From Gracilibacillus caseinilyticus (GTDB lineage Bacteria > Bacillota > Bacilli > Bacillales > Amphibacillaceae): a stretch of 64,000 nt of DNA. Within the stretch, counting starts at the first letter, position 1. Every line of letters begins with the position of its first letter. The stretch lies in NCBI RefSeq assembly GCF_022919115.1, contig NZ_CP095072.1:2294001-2358000 (forward strand), given 5' to 3'. Under the pieces are notes generated by a model. The model did not search any database. It was not told the DNA's origin and saw only the letters and a list, made by a program, of their open reading frames with translations. Positions 16,504 to 25,407 of this stretch are shown piece after piece. A program made the position numbers and the translations under genes.

Positions 16504-17595
16504 ATGGAATTCTCTACTTTATTTTTTACACTTTTGTTTGTGAGTGTCATGCAGATTGCAATTCCTTTTGTGGTGAAGCGTACCGTGGTATTTGGTGTGA
16601 CGATTCCATTAGAGGAAATTAGTAATCATTCGGTGAGACAATATAAAAAACGGTATGCAGGTATAACCACTGTGGTTGGGCTTGTTGCGCTTGCGAGCCT
16701 GATCATAGTATTTCAAATGGAGGGAATCAGTACAAATCAAATGGTAGTGTAAGGCAGTTTTCTTCCTTTTGTCGTGTTGCTCGGAGGTATGTCCCTTTAT
16801 TTTTATTTCCATTTTAAAATGATGTAATTAAAGCAAGTCAGTAATTGGTCCGAACAGTTGACACAACCACAAATTGTCCATGATGCAGAGCAGGCCGGAG
16901 ATGAAATGTTACCAGCTATTGTGCAGTTAGTTCCGATTATTGTTACGGCGGCAACGATGTTCTTGACGATTCGTTTATTCGATCAGCTTCCAACACATTG
17001 GGGTCCGAATGGTCAAGCGGACGCATATAGTGATAAAACATGGCTGACTGCTTTAGGGTTACCGCTGATATTATTTGTACTGCAGACGATGTTCTTCAGT
17101 ATTCACACGTCCACCAAACGGTCTGGGATTAAAGTGAATGCAGTCCGTTACACCTCTGCCAAACTACGTCAATTCCGCTTACGCAAATATACCAGCTGGT
17201 TCATCCTGGTGATCAATTTATTGATGACGATGCTGTTTACTTTTTTACAATTAAATTTGTTGTATGAGAAGTTGTTTAGTAATTTGATGATGATGCTTGT
17301 GCCACTAGGTTTTTTATTGCTTGTCCTGATTAGCACGATTCTTTTGGCAATAAAAGTTGGCAGTGTGGATTCTGATTTTGAAGGAAAAATGCCGACTGAA
17401 CAGAAGTCCGTCGATATTTACGACGATGATCGGTACTGGAAAGCGGGTTTATTTTACTTTAATCCAGATGATAAGTCAATATTTGTGGAGAAACGCTTTG
17501 GCATCGGCTGGTCGATCAATTTCGCCAATCCGGTTGGTTATTTGCTTGTGATTGTCCCGGTTGTGATTATAATAGTGATATCTTTTTCGATATGA
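16504..17595 (+). pseudogene. DUF1648/DUF5808 membrane protein with two in-frame TAA codons
   Basis: One frame of 364 codons from the ATG at 16504 (GGAGGTGG before it) to 17595, broken by TAA at 16750-16752 (codon 83) and TAA at 16825-16827 (codon 108). Before the first stop: VVFGVTIPLEEI. Between them: FLPFVVLLGGMSLYFYFHFKMM. After: NWSEQLTQPQIVHDAEQAGDEML, then the DUF1648 core LPTHWGPNGQADAYSDKTW, TKRSGIKVNAV, LRKYTSWF and the C-terminal WKAGLFYFNPDDKSIFVEKRFGIGWSINFANP. This is the whole order of an intact family member, so the gene was recently intact. Family members are SdpI-related membrane proteins of uncertain role. Confidence 0.85.
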
Positions 17596-17621
17596 TATGA
17601 AGTGAGAGGGGAGAACTAATC

Positions 17622-18422
17622 ATGAATGACTACCTATATGATCTGTTTCGGATTTGCTGTGATGCAGGTTCGGAGATAATGGATGTGTATGCAGAAGATT
17701 TTGAAGTAGAGAAAAAAGAAGATCAATCACCTCTGACGATGGCCGATAAACGGGCGCATCAGGTCATTGAAGAGGGCTTAAAAAAGTTAGCAAAACCGCT
17801 TCCTGTTTTAAGTGAAGAAGGGGAACAGGTGCCATATGCTACGCGAAAAAATTGGGAGCAATTCTGGCTGGTAGATCCTTTGGACGGTACCAAGGAATTC
17901 GTCAAAAAGAATGGTGAATTCACCGTAAATATAGCACTAATCAATAAAAGTTTTCCGCAATTGGGAGCCATTTACGCACCAGCCTTGGATACGTTTTATT
18001 TTGGTGAAGTGGGCGTGGGCGCATATAAATTAAACGGTGCATCCAATGTGAAGCCTGCTAACTTAGAGGAGTTAATAAGTAAAAGTACACCTCTCCCAGA
18101 AGTGCATGATACGAAGGTAACCTATGTAGTAGCAAGCAGGTCGCATATGTCGAAGGAGACGGAAGCTTTTATTGACAGCTTAAATGGAGATGTGCAAGTA
18201 GTCTCCTCGGGCAGCTCGCTTAAATTTTGCCTGGTTGCAGAAGGAAAAGCCGATTATTATCCACGCTACGCTCCAACGATGGAATGGGATACAGGCGCCG
18301 GGCAGGCGATTGTTGAAGCTGCCGGTGGAACGGTAAAACGTTTTGAAGATGATCAGCGGTTTTATTATAATCGAGAAGATTTGTTGAACGGATGGTTTTT
18401 GGTAAGTAAATCATATGGATAA
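17622..18422 (+). CDS. cysQ: 3'(2'),5'-bisphosphate nucleotidase CysQ
   Basis: 266 residues of the inositol monophosphatase fold. Metal ligands appear in order: Glu pair in LSEEGEQVPY, then WLVDPLDGTKEF (the D-P-L-D-G-T motif), and WDTGAGQAIVEAAGG. The Lys-Glu-Phe after DGT is the CysQ signature and separates it from plain inositol phosphatases. It would convert 3'-phosphoadenosine 5'-phosphate to AMP during sulfate assimilation or stress, in the cytosol. RBS AGAGGGGAG precedes the ATG. The upstream neighbour is a pseudogene, so it may depend on that gene's promoter. Sequence appears complete. Confidence 0.88.
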   Translation: MNDYLYDLFRICCDAGSEIMDVYAEDFEVEKKEDQSPLTMADKRAHQVIEEGLKKLAKPLPVLSEEGEQVPYATRKNWEQFWLVDPLDGTKEFVKKNGEFTVNIALINKSFPQLGAIYAPALDTFYFGEVGVGAYKLNGASNVKPANLEELISKSTPLPEVHDTKVTYVVASRSHMSKETEAFIDSLNGDVQVVSSGSSLKFCLVAEGKADYYPRYAPTMEWDTGAGQAIVEAAGGTVKRFEDDQRFYYNREDLLNGWFLVSKSYG

Positions 18423-18773
18423 TGCAGGGGCTGAGTTATAACAAAAGTATGCCAGTTAAAAAGAGAACCATCACGATATAAATATGTATAGTCGTAGTTA
18501 CAGTTAATATGGAGTGGAATCAAACTCTGAATTAATGAGAACTAGCTTAGCTGTGATATCATTTTGACATATTTTATCTGCAATCACGTCCGCAATCCAG
18601 CGGAAGTGATTGGCTTGCGTTGTGGCGTTTGCTCTACAACTGATTATCCACGAAGTTATTTCCCAGTTTAACTTTACACGAAAGCTCGACGTTGTGAAAA
18701 TTTAGAGTGTACCAAGTATAAGAAAAACTGCGGCGCTCACTGAAAAACGGGGTGAATGTCGAGTTTTTTAACC
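18423..18773. other. Intergenic DNA without recognisable gene
   Basis: About 350 bases after cysQ. No open frame, RNA gene or repeat could be supported; base use resembles decayed coding DNA but no protein could be recognised. Confidence 0.4.
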
Positions 18774-18824
18774 AACATAAAAGTAAAGGCCGAACGAATT
18801 ACGTTCGGCCTTTACTTTTATGTT
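18774..18824. terminator. Long perfect palindromic terminator
   Basis: Two exact 23-base arms (18774-18796 and 18802-18824; inner part GGCCGAACG / CGTTCGGCC) around the 5-base loop AATTA. It could stop transcription in both directions. Unusually long for a terminator. Confidence 0.65.
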
Positions 18825-18905
18825 GAATAAGTTGCTTATGTTTCAGGATCTTATAAAGAGGTAATAGTCTCATCGATCAATGTACATACTTTTTTTCTAA
18901 AATTT

Positions 18906-18932
18906 TGAAGAAAAAACAGAAGACTCATCGTC
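18906..18932 (+). promoter_or_regulatory. Putative ECF-sigma promoter
   Basis: TGAAGA (18906-18911), 17 bases, CGTC (18929-18932), 24 bases before the sigma gene's TTG. Bacillus ECF promoters have TGAAAC and CGTC at this spacing, so the sigma factor may drive its own operon. Confidence 0.5.
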
Positions 18933-18956
18933 TAATCTATAAAAGGGGGGATTAAA

Positions 18957-19517
18957 TTGGAAATAAATCATGAATATGAAGGGATTGAAAACAATGAAAT
19001 CCTGCTAACCCATCTTATGGATGAATTTGGATCAGATTTAAAGAGAATTGCTTATTCCTTTGTGAAAGATAAATCACAGTGCGATGACATTGTTCAGGAA
19101 GTGTTTATTTCTTGTTATCGAAATTTAGATAAATTCCGGTATGAATCAGAATATAAGACATGGTTAATACGAATTACGCTTAATAAGTGCAAAGATTATC
19201 ACCGTAAATGGAGCTTTCGAAATATTAAATATCAATCATCTGTACTACAGAATATGGCATCTGATCATCACAAACCATCAGCTGAGGATGAGTTAATAAA
19301 GAAAGAGAATGCAAGTGAATTATTAGATGCTATTTCGTCTTTAAAACCTAAATATAAAGAAATTATCATTCTTTATTATGTGCAGGATCTAAAGCTAAAA
19401 GAAATCAGCGAGGTAACAAGGCTTAATTTTCATACATCTAAAACAAGATTTGTAAGAGGAAAAGAACTTTTAAAAAAAGAACTGGAAAGGAGAGGAATTT
19501 TAAATGGATTCATTTGA
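18957..19517 (+). CDS. ECF-type RNA polymerase sigma factor
   Basis: 186 residues from a TTG start behind AAAAGGGGGG. Region 2: LKRIAYSFVKDKSQCDDIVQEVFISCYRNLDKFR, with the DDIVQEVF core; then YKTWLIRITLNKCKDY. Region 4 near the C-terminus: AISSLKPKYKEIIILYYVQDLKLKEISEV, then a helix-turn-helix. It belongs to the ECF group that is held by a membrane anti-sigma factor. The next gene overlaps it by 14 bases and encodes a one-TM protein, the probable anti-sigma. The putative ECF promoter just upstream suggests autoregulation. The stress sensed is unknown. Confidence 0.9.
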   Translation: MEINHEYEGIENNEILLTHLMDEFGSDLKRIAYSFVKDKSQCDDIVQEVFISCYRNLDKFRYESEYKTWLIRITLNKCKDYHRKWSFRNIKYQSSVLQNMASDHHKPSAEDELIKKENASELLDAISSLKPKYKEIIILYYVQDLKLKEISEVTRLNFHTSKTRFVRGKELLKKELERRGILNGFI

Positions 19518-20481
19518 TAAGAAAATCAAAAATAATCTGAATGAGCATTTAACTGGTCATATCCATTTTTCAAATACTGAGAAATATCAGGTTATGGAAT
19601 CAGTAAAAAAGAAAAGGATTCCATTTTTTATTCTGAGTTTAACTAGCATTGCCGTTACGTGTATTATCCTTGTACTTTCAACTATTCCATTTTGGAGGGA
19701 GACACCATCAAACGAAATCTTAAAGCAAACTATCTCTCCAATATCCAAAACGACATTGTCAATGAAAGAAAAATTACCTGAGAGTTTCTTTCTAGTAAGG
19801 GATTCAGAAGAACAAATGATTAGTAAAGATGACGAGGAAAGTCAGAATGATCAAATCGAGGAACGAACAGAAGAAACAGAAGATAAGTCAAAAGACTCAA
19901 ACAATGAACAAGTAGAAGAAGATAAAAATGACTCAAATAATGAAGATACTGAAAGTGGTAAAAAAGCCGAAAATACTGATAATCAGACAAATGACAATGA
20001 GAAAGATATTAAGTCAGGCGCCGAAGAAAAAGAGTCGGACGAAGAGAATCAGCAAGAGGAAGAAGTAGCTAATGATGCTGTAGATCAAGATGTTTTTATC
20101 AATCTAGTAAAAAAATATAACAATATGCATATTGAATTAGTTGAAAATACAGAAGAGGATCCTGTTCCAGATTATAACAGAGCGAAAAATTTCAACTCCA
20201 AAGACGAATATTTTAAGCATCTATCACAGTTTATGACATATGAAACGGCGGCAGATGTGTGGAAAGGTTTCTTCAAAGAGGAAGGTGGTCACTTATGGGT
20301 CTTGGCTAGAGATGGTCACCCGGATTTTGTGTTGGATTACGAGTATTCTGTGAAAAAGATTTCTGATACAGAATATTTTATGTATCAAATAAATCAGAGT
20401 CAACTTTTTACAGGAGGCAATTTTGAAATTTATTTCTCAAAAATTGATGGCAATTGGATGATCAGTAAGGTCGTTTATTAA
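19504..20481 (+). CDS. Probable membrane anti-sigma factor with acidic linker
   Basis: 325 residues. Residues 1-37 form a cytosolic segment (MDSFDKKIKNNLNEHL) suited to binding the sigma factor, then one TM helix (FFILSLTSIAVTCIILVLSTI). A highly acidic, low-complexity linker of about 110 residues (ERTEETEDKSKDSNNEQVEE and similar) follows, then an extracellular domain of about 130 residues (VFINLVKKYNNMHIELVENT, FLKEEGG-like HLWVLARDGHPDFVLDYEY). Start overlaps the sigma gene, typical of coupled sigma/anti-sigma pairs. The acidic linker suits a salt-adapted cell surface. The assignment rests on context and topology, not on a recognised anti-sigma fold. Confidence 0.7.
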   Translation: MDSFDKKIKNNLNEHLTGHIHFSNTEKYQVMESVKKKRIPFFILSLTSIAVTCIILVLSTIPFWRETPSNEILKQTISPISKTTLSMKEKLPESFFLVRDSEEQMISKDDEESQNDQIEERTEETEDKSKDSNNEQVEEDKNDSNNEDTESGKKAENTDNQTNDNEKDIKSGAEEKESDEENQQEEEVANDAVDQDVFINLVKKYNNMHIELVENTEEDPVPDYNRAKNFNSKDEYFKHLSQFMTYETAADVWKGFFKEEGGHLWVLARDGHPDFVLDYEYSVKKISDTEYFMYQINQSQLFTGGNFEIYFSKIDGNWMISKVVY

Positions 20482-20539
20482 TTCGTTTAAAAATTTGAAG
20501 AAAGATAATTTGTCTATTATAATATTTGGTATTGATTAG

Positions 20540-20568
20540 GAGAGAGGGAGATACCCTCTTTCTTTTTA
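20540..20568 (+). terminator. Rho-independent terminator
   Basis: GAGAGAGGG (20540-20548), loop AGATA, CCCTCTTTC (20554-20562), then five T. It ends the sigma/anti-sigma operon. Confidence 0.8.
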
Positions 20569-20656
20569 TATCACCCCAGTATTTAGCTGATTATAGTTGA
20601 TGTGGTATACTTATTGCTATAAACGTTTTGCATATTGCAATAAAGGAGCTTATCGA

Positions 20657-21589
20657 GTGAGAAAAAATAAAAAAAAGAAAAAGCGTCTTCTCAAGATATT
20701 AGCAGCTTTAACGCTCATTATTATTTTATCGATTGCGGGATATCTTTATTCGATATACAGTAAGGCGCAGCAAACAGTCGATGAAAAAGTACACCAGGAA
20801 GTTGAAACGATCGATACAGACATAACCGATAAAAAAGTGAAAGAACAGCAGCCTTTAAATATTTTATTGCTGGGTGTTGATGAAAGAAACTCAGACAGTG
20901 GTCGGTCGGATGCGTTAATGGTACTTTCTTTAAAACCTGGTTCTGATGAAATGCAATTGGTCAGTATTCCACGTGATACTAGAACAGAAATTGTCGGAAA
21001 AGGATTTGAGGATAAAATCAATCATGCTTATGCATACGGCGGAGTGGATATGTCGATTAATACTGTAGAGAATTTGCTAGATATTGATCTGGACTATTAC
21101 GTTCAAATGAATATGGAAGGTTTATCGGATTTAGTCGATGCACTTGGCAGTATCACGGTGAATAATCAATTAGACTGGTATGATGAGGGCTATTATCAGA
21201 AAGACTATCATTACCAAAAAGGCGAAATTCAACTGGACGGTCCTAAAACGATGGGATATGTTCGAATGAGACATTTAGACCCGAATGGTGATTTTGGCCG
21301 GACGGAAAGACAGCGCCAGGTAATCAGAGCCATCATTGATAAAGGAGCGAGTTTTCAGTCTGCAGCTAAAATTAACGAATTGATCGACGTACTCGGTAAT
21401 AATGTTTTGACGAACATGAAGTTTAAGGATATGACGAATCTCTTTGCCAATTATCGTGATACAAGAAAGAATTTTGACAGTTACATGATACAAGGTCAAG
21501 GAAAAAGAATTGAAAATGTGTATTACTTGATAGTTGGTAACGAAGAATTACAAAAAGTTCATGAAATGCTAACAAAAACAACATCATAA
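20657..21589 (+). CDS. LytR-CpsA-Psr (LCP) family cell-wall polymer ligase
   Basis: 310 residues from the GTG at 20657, 8 bases after AAAGGAG; a longer frame back to 20597 crosses the probable promoter (TATACT at about 20613) and is rejected. A Lys-rich cytosolic start and one TM helix (LLKILAALTLIIILSIAGYLY) precede the LCP domain: NILLLGVDERNSDSGRSDALMVLSL, VSIPRDTRTEIV, INHAYAYGG, MGYVRMRHLDPNGDFGRTERQRQVI. The conserved Arg and Asp residues for polyprenyl-phosphate binding are in place. It would attach teichoic acid or capsule polymers to peptidoglycan outside the membrane. It leads a polysaccharide precursor block (galU, wecB). Confidence 0.92.
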   Translation: MRKNKKKKKRLLKILAALTLIIILSIAGYLYSIYSKAQQTVDEKVHQEVETIDTDITDKKVKEQQPLNILLLGVDERNSDSGRSDALMVLSLKPGSDEMQLVSIPRDTRTEIVGKGFEDKINHAYAYGGVDMSINTVENLLDIDLDYYVQMNMEGLSDLVDALGSITVNNQLDWYDEGYYQKDYHYQKGEIQLDGPKTMGYVRMRHLDPNGDFGRTERQRQVIRAIIDKGASFQSAAKINELIDVLGNNVLTNMKFKDMTNLFANYRDTRKNFDSYMIQGQGKRIENVYYLIVGNEELQKVHEMLTKTTS

Positions 21590-21622
21590 AAGATCTGCGA
21601 GGAATATCTAGGAGGCATAAAA

Positions 21623-22504
21623 ATGAAAAAAGTCAGAAAAGCGATTATCCCTGCAGCTGGTTTAGGTACGCGATTTTTGCCGGCAACCAAAGCAATGCCA
21701 AAGGAAATGCTGCCAATTGTGGATAAGCCAACGATACAATATATTATTGAAGAAGCTGTAGAATCTGGAATTGAGGATATTATCATTGTGACCGGTAAAG
21801 GAAAACGTGCTATTGAAGATCACTTTGATCATAATTTTGAATTAGAAGATAACCTGATGAAAAAAGGTAAATATGAATTATTAGAAAAAGCCAAACAACC
21901 ATCTAAAGTGGAAATACACTATATTAGACAAAAAGAACCTTTAGGATTAGGACATGCAGTATGGTGTGCACGTAAATTTATCGGCGATGAACCTTTTGCC
22001 GTACTTTTGGGTGACGATATTGTGAAAGCAGAAAAACCGTGCTTGAAGCAAATGATAGAGCAATATGAGGAAACAGGCGGTTCGATCTTAGGTGTTCAGC
22101 AAGTACCAGTAGATGAAACACATCGTTATGGAATAGTAGATGTAGAAAAACAAAATGGAGATTTATACGCGATCAATAGTCTAGTAGAAAAACCGGAACA
22201 AGGTACAGCACCTTCCAATTTAGCCATAATGGGACGCTATGTATTGTCTCCTAAAATATTTGGCTATTTGGATGCGAAAGAAATTGGAGCTGGCGGTGAG
22301 ATTCAACTTACCGATGCTATTCAGCAGTTAAATCAAAATCAGAGTGTGTTTGCGTATGATTTCCAGGGAAAACGATACGATGTAGGAGAGAAATTAGGTT
22401 TTGTAAAAACAACGATAGAATTCGCATTGGAAAATAAAGAGATCGGGGAAGATGTCTTACATATTCTCCAAGATTTGGTCGATCAAAAATCAAAAACAGT
22501 ATAG
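21623..22504 (+). CDS. galU: UTP-glucose-1-phosphate uridylyltransferase
   Basis: 293 residues, the usual length for GalU/GtaB. Signature nucleotide-binding N-terminus [43 protein letters not shown], then [39 protein letters not shown] and [10 protein letters not shown]. It makes UDP-glucose in the cytosol for wall teichoic acids, glycolipids or capsule. RBS CTAGGAGG precedes the ATG, 33 bases after the LCP gene. With ugd about 1.5 kb downstream it would supply UDP-glucuronate. All expected motifs are present. Confidence 0.95.
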   Translation: MKKVRKAIIPAAGLGTRFLPATKAMPKEMLPIVDKPTIQYIIEEAVESGIEDIIIVTGKGKRAIEDHFDHNFELEDNLMKKGKYELLEKAKQPSKVEIHYIRQKEPLGLGHAVWCARKFIGDEPFAVLLGDDIVKAEKPCLKQMIEQYEETGGSILGVQQVPVDETHRYGIVDVEKQNGDLYAINSLVEKPEQGTAPSNLAIMGRYVLSPKIFGYLDAKEIGAGGEIQLTDAIQQLNQNQSVFAYDFQGKRYDVGEKLGFVKTTIEFALENKEIGEDVLHILQDLVDQKSKTV

Positions 22505-22547
22505 GTGATTCGATTATTTATAAAAGCCAGAGAGGTAGTGAAAGAAA

Positions 22548-23642
22548 ATGAAAAAAGTGATGGTCGTTTTCGGAACTAGGCCGGAAGCAATAAAAATGTG
22601 TCCATTAGTAAAAGAATTGGAATCACGTAAAAATTTAGAAACAATTGTATGTGTGACAGGGCAACATAAAGAAATGCTTCAGCAAGTGTTAGATGTGTTT
22701 GATATTGAACCAGATTTTAATCTGTCCATTATGAAAGAAAAACAGACACTATTTGATGTGACAACAGCGATTTTGGAAAAAATGAAAGCTGTACTGGATG
22801 AAGTGAAACCAGATGTTGTATTGGTACATGGCGATACATCCACGACATTTGTCACATCATTAGCGTGCTTCTATTCTCAGATTCCAGTTGGCCATGTTGA
22901 GGCTGGTTTAAGAACGTATAACATATACTCACCATATCCGGAAGAATTCAATCGTCAGGCAGTCGGTCTTGTAGCGAAATATAATTTTGCACCGACAGAA
23001 ATGTCTCAAGAAAACCTGGTGAACGAAGGAAAAGATCCTGCATCTATTTATGTAACAGGTAATACAGCTATCGATGCGTTACATACTACGGTACGCGAGG
23101 ATTATAAGCATGATCAGCTCGAATGGGCAAAAGGCAGCCGGTTAATCATGATTACCGCTCACCGTCGTGAAAACCTTGGTGAACCGATGCGTAACATGTT
23201 TAGAGCGATTCAACGGATTATTGAGGAGCATGAGGATATCAAAGCAATCTACCCTATCCATATGAATCCGGTGGTCCGCGAGGCAGCAACTGAAATTCTT
23301 GGGAATAATGATCGTGTTCGTATAATTGAACCATTAGAAGTGATTGACTTCCACAATTTCTTGTCAGCATCTTACTTAATTTTGACAGACAGTGGTGGTA
23401 TTCAGGAGGAAGCACCGAGTCTTGGGAAACCAGTACTTGTGATGCGTGACACAACTGAACGACCAGAAGGTGTGGCAGCCGGTACATTGAAATTAGTAGG
23501 AACTGACGAAGAAAATATTTACAACAATTTCAAGCTGTTATTAGAAAATAAGGAAGAATATGAAAAAATGAGTAAAGCCAGCAACCCGTATGGCGACGGC
23601 CTTGCCAGTAAACGCATTGCTGATGTATTGGAAACTGAATAA
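22548..23642 (+). CDS. wecB: UDP-N-acetylglucosamine 2-epimerase (non-hydrolysing)
   Basis: 364 residues, typical of WecB/MnaA. VVFGTRPEAIKMCPLVKEL at the N-terminus, VHGDTSTTFVTSLACFY, GHVEAGLRTYNIYSPYPEEFNRQ, TAHRRENLG, LTDSGGIQEEAPSLGKPVLVMRDTTERPE. It interconverts UDP-GlcNAc and UDP-ManNAc in the cytosol, the step that feeds the teichoic acid linkage unit. It follows galU by 43 bases in the same direction; a terminator follows. Complete gene. Confidence 0.95.
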   Translation: MKKVMVVFGTRPEAIKMCPLVKELESRKNLETIVCVTGQHKEMLQQVLDVFDIEPDFNLSIMKEKQTLFDVTTAILEKMKAVLDEVKPDVVLVHGDTSTTFVTSLACFYSQIPVGHVEAGLRTYNIYSPYPEEFNRQAVGLVAKYNFAPTEMSQENLVNEGKDPASIYVTGNTAIDALHTTVREDYKHDQLEWAKGSRLIMITAHRRENLGEPMRNMFRAIQRIIEEHEDIKAIYPIHMNPVVREAATEILGNNDRVRIIEPLEVIDFHNFLSASYLILTDSGGIQEEAPSLGKPVLVMRDTTERPEGVAAGTLKLVGTDEENIYNNFKLLLENKEEYEKMSKASNPYGDGLASKRIADVLETE

Positions 23643-23651
23643 TTTTTGTGG

Positions 23652-23683
23652 AAAGCCTGTTCCTTTTTGGGACAGGCTTTATT
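23652..23683 (+). terminator. Rho-independent terminator
   Basis: AAAGCCTGTTCC (23652-23663), loop of five T, GGGACAGGCTTT (23669-23680) with one wobble, then a T-rich tail. It closes the LCP-galU-wecB operon. Confidence 0.8.
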
Positions 23684-23853
23684 AATATGTTTGGAAAGAA
23701 TGAAGTTTCTCAGCGTACAAATTCGACTCAAGGGGCGAATTTTATATTTCCCCAGAAATTGGCGATAAGTCATGTTTTTTATGAATCTCATGGACAAAAA
23801 ATCAGCAAAAACGACATGCACCCTCAGTAAGAATCATTCCTTTCCAAAGAAAT

Positions 23854-24035
23854 CTATGGAATCAATAATACTGCAAGAAAAAATCCTGCTAATATTATAA
23901 TGCCCCTATATGCAAACCTACTCACACTCCAATCATAAAACAGCGATTCTACAAGCTGATTCGTCGACTTTATCACCAGCCCATATATTTTTGCAATGTC
24001 CGAGAAAGTATAAACTTTATGTAAACTATTTCATT
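23854..24035 (-). other. Possible 5'-truncated remnant of a membrane protein gene
   Basis: The minus strand reads YTFSDIAKIYGLVIKSTNQL, then VESLFYDWSVSRFAYRG and a hydrophobic IIILAGFFLAVLLIP before a stop at 23854-23856. No start codon or RBS is seen and it runs back to a stop near 24037. It looks like the C-terminal end of a lost gene. The rest of the 450-base gap holds a terminator and presumably the ugd promoter. Confidence 0.25.
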
Positions 24036-24092
24036 TTTAATCAAATTACTAAAAAAAATTAGTAAAATAAATAGTAAGTAGGAGGGATGGAT

Positions 24093-25259
24093 ATGAAGAT
24101 CACCGTCGTTGGGATTGGTTATGTAGGTTTATCTAATGCTATGTTACTTGCGCAATACCATGAGGTAACAGCTTTAGATATAAATAAAGAAAGAGTAGAA
24201 ATGGTAAATCAAAGGAAATCTCCCATCACAGATCAGGATATAGAAGCTTTCTTCGAAAAGAAATCATTACATTTATCCGCAACCACAATCGCTAGTGCTG
24301 CTTACCAGGACGCAGAAATAATTATCGTCTCAACGCCAACCAATTATGACCCGGAGCGTAATTTTTTTGATACAAGTTCGGTGGAAAAGGTCGTCGCTGA
24401 TATCGTGAAATCGAATGAAAAAGCAACGATTATTATCAAATCAACTGTACCTGTGGGGTTCACTGCAGAAATATGTAAACAGCACGATACCGACCGGATT
24501 ATTTTTTCTCCCGAATTCTTAAGAGAAGGACGGGCGTTACATGATAATTTATATCCATCACGCATTGTGATTGGTGACAAATCAGAACGAGCGGAGATGT
24601 TTGCATCGTTATTAGTAGAAGGGGCGGAAAAAGAGGAGATTGAAGTACTCTATACTAATTCAACTGAAGCAGAAGCGGTCAAATTATTTGCGAATACGTA
24701 TTTGGCGATGCGCGTTGCTTTCTTTAATGAATTGGATACATATGCAGAAGTGAGAGGACTGGACAGCAAACAAATTATTGAAGGGGTCAGTCTCGATCCG
24801 AGGATTGGTAATCATTATAATAATCCATCATTTGGCTATGGTGGCTATTGTTTACCGAAAGATACGAAGCAGCTCCTCGCCAATTATCAGGATGTACCAA
24901 ACAATATGATGCGGGCAGTAGTGGACGCAAACCAAACCCGAAAAGATCATATTGCAAATCAAATTATCGAAAAACAACCGAAAGTCGTCGGTATTTACCG
25001 CTTAACGATGAAAACAGATTCCGATAACTTCAGGGAATCTGCTATTCAAGGTGTGATGAGACGGATGATGGAAAAAGGCATGCGAGTGGTCATCTATGAA
25101 CCTGCCATTCAGCAGAAACAGTTTTTTGACTGTGACGTGGAGGCTGACTTAGAGATTTTCAAGCAAAGAGTTGATGTGATTGTTGCCAATCGTGTAACAG
25201 TAGAACTAAAAGATTGTATAGATAAAGTATATACGCGCGATATTTTCTCACGCGACTAA
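24093..25259 (+). CDS. ugd: UDP-glucose 6-dehydrogenase (HasB-like)
   Basis: 388 residues from the ATG at 24093, 6 bases after GGAGGG; the ATG at 24087 touches that site. NAD motif [90 protein letters not shown], catalytic Cys in [15 protein letters not shown], and C-terminus YTRDIFSRD. The layout matches streptococcal HasB-type enzymes more than the longer TuaD type. It oxidises UDP-glucose to UDP-glucuronate in the cytosol; galU nearby provides the substrate. It has its own terminator. High certainty. Confidence 0.93.
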   Translation: MKITVVGIGYVGLSNAMLLAQYHEVTALDINKERVEMVNQRKSPITDQDIEAFFEKKSLHLSATTIASAAYQDAEIIIVSTPTNYDPERNFFDTSSVEKVVADIVKSNEKATIIIKSTVPVGFTAEICKQHDTDRIIFSPEFLREGRALHDNLYPSRIVIGDKSERAEMFASLLVEGAEKEEIEVLYTNSTEAEAVKLFANTYLAMRVAFFNELDTYAEVRGLDSKQIIEGVSLDPRIGNHYNNPSFGYGGYCLPKDTKQLLANYQDVPNNMMRAVVDANQTRKDHIANQIIEKQPKVVGIYRLTMKTDSDNFRESAIQGVMRRMMEKGMRVVIYEPAIQQKQFFDCDVEADLEIFKQRVDVIVANRVTVELKDCIDKVYTRDIFSRD

Positions 25260-25263
25260 TCAT

Positions 25264-25302
25264 AGTCACTTTCTGTTGATGTGCAGGAAGTGACTTTCTT
25301 TT
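25264..25302 (+). terminator. Rho-independent terminator
   Basis: AGTCACTTTCTG (25264-25275) pairs with CAGGAAGTGACT (25284-25295, one wobble), followed by TTCTTTT. Confidence 0.75.
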
Positions 25303-25407
25303 GTTAACTGGTAGTGTTGGAGGCTTTGGGGAAGGTAAACTCGAACATGTTGATAAGTTTATGGTAGAATCAGGAGAGAGTTCGACGTATAGCAAGGAGA
25401 TGGTTTG

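Noticed and set aside
18423..18773. Transposase remnant
   Set aside because: The stretch looks like decayed DNA, but no terminal repeats or transposase motifs could be found.
23648..23830. 60-codon frame after wecB
   Set aside because: It begins within the wecB terminator and has no RBS or recognisable family.
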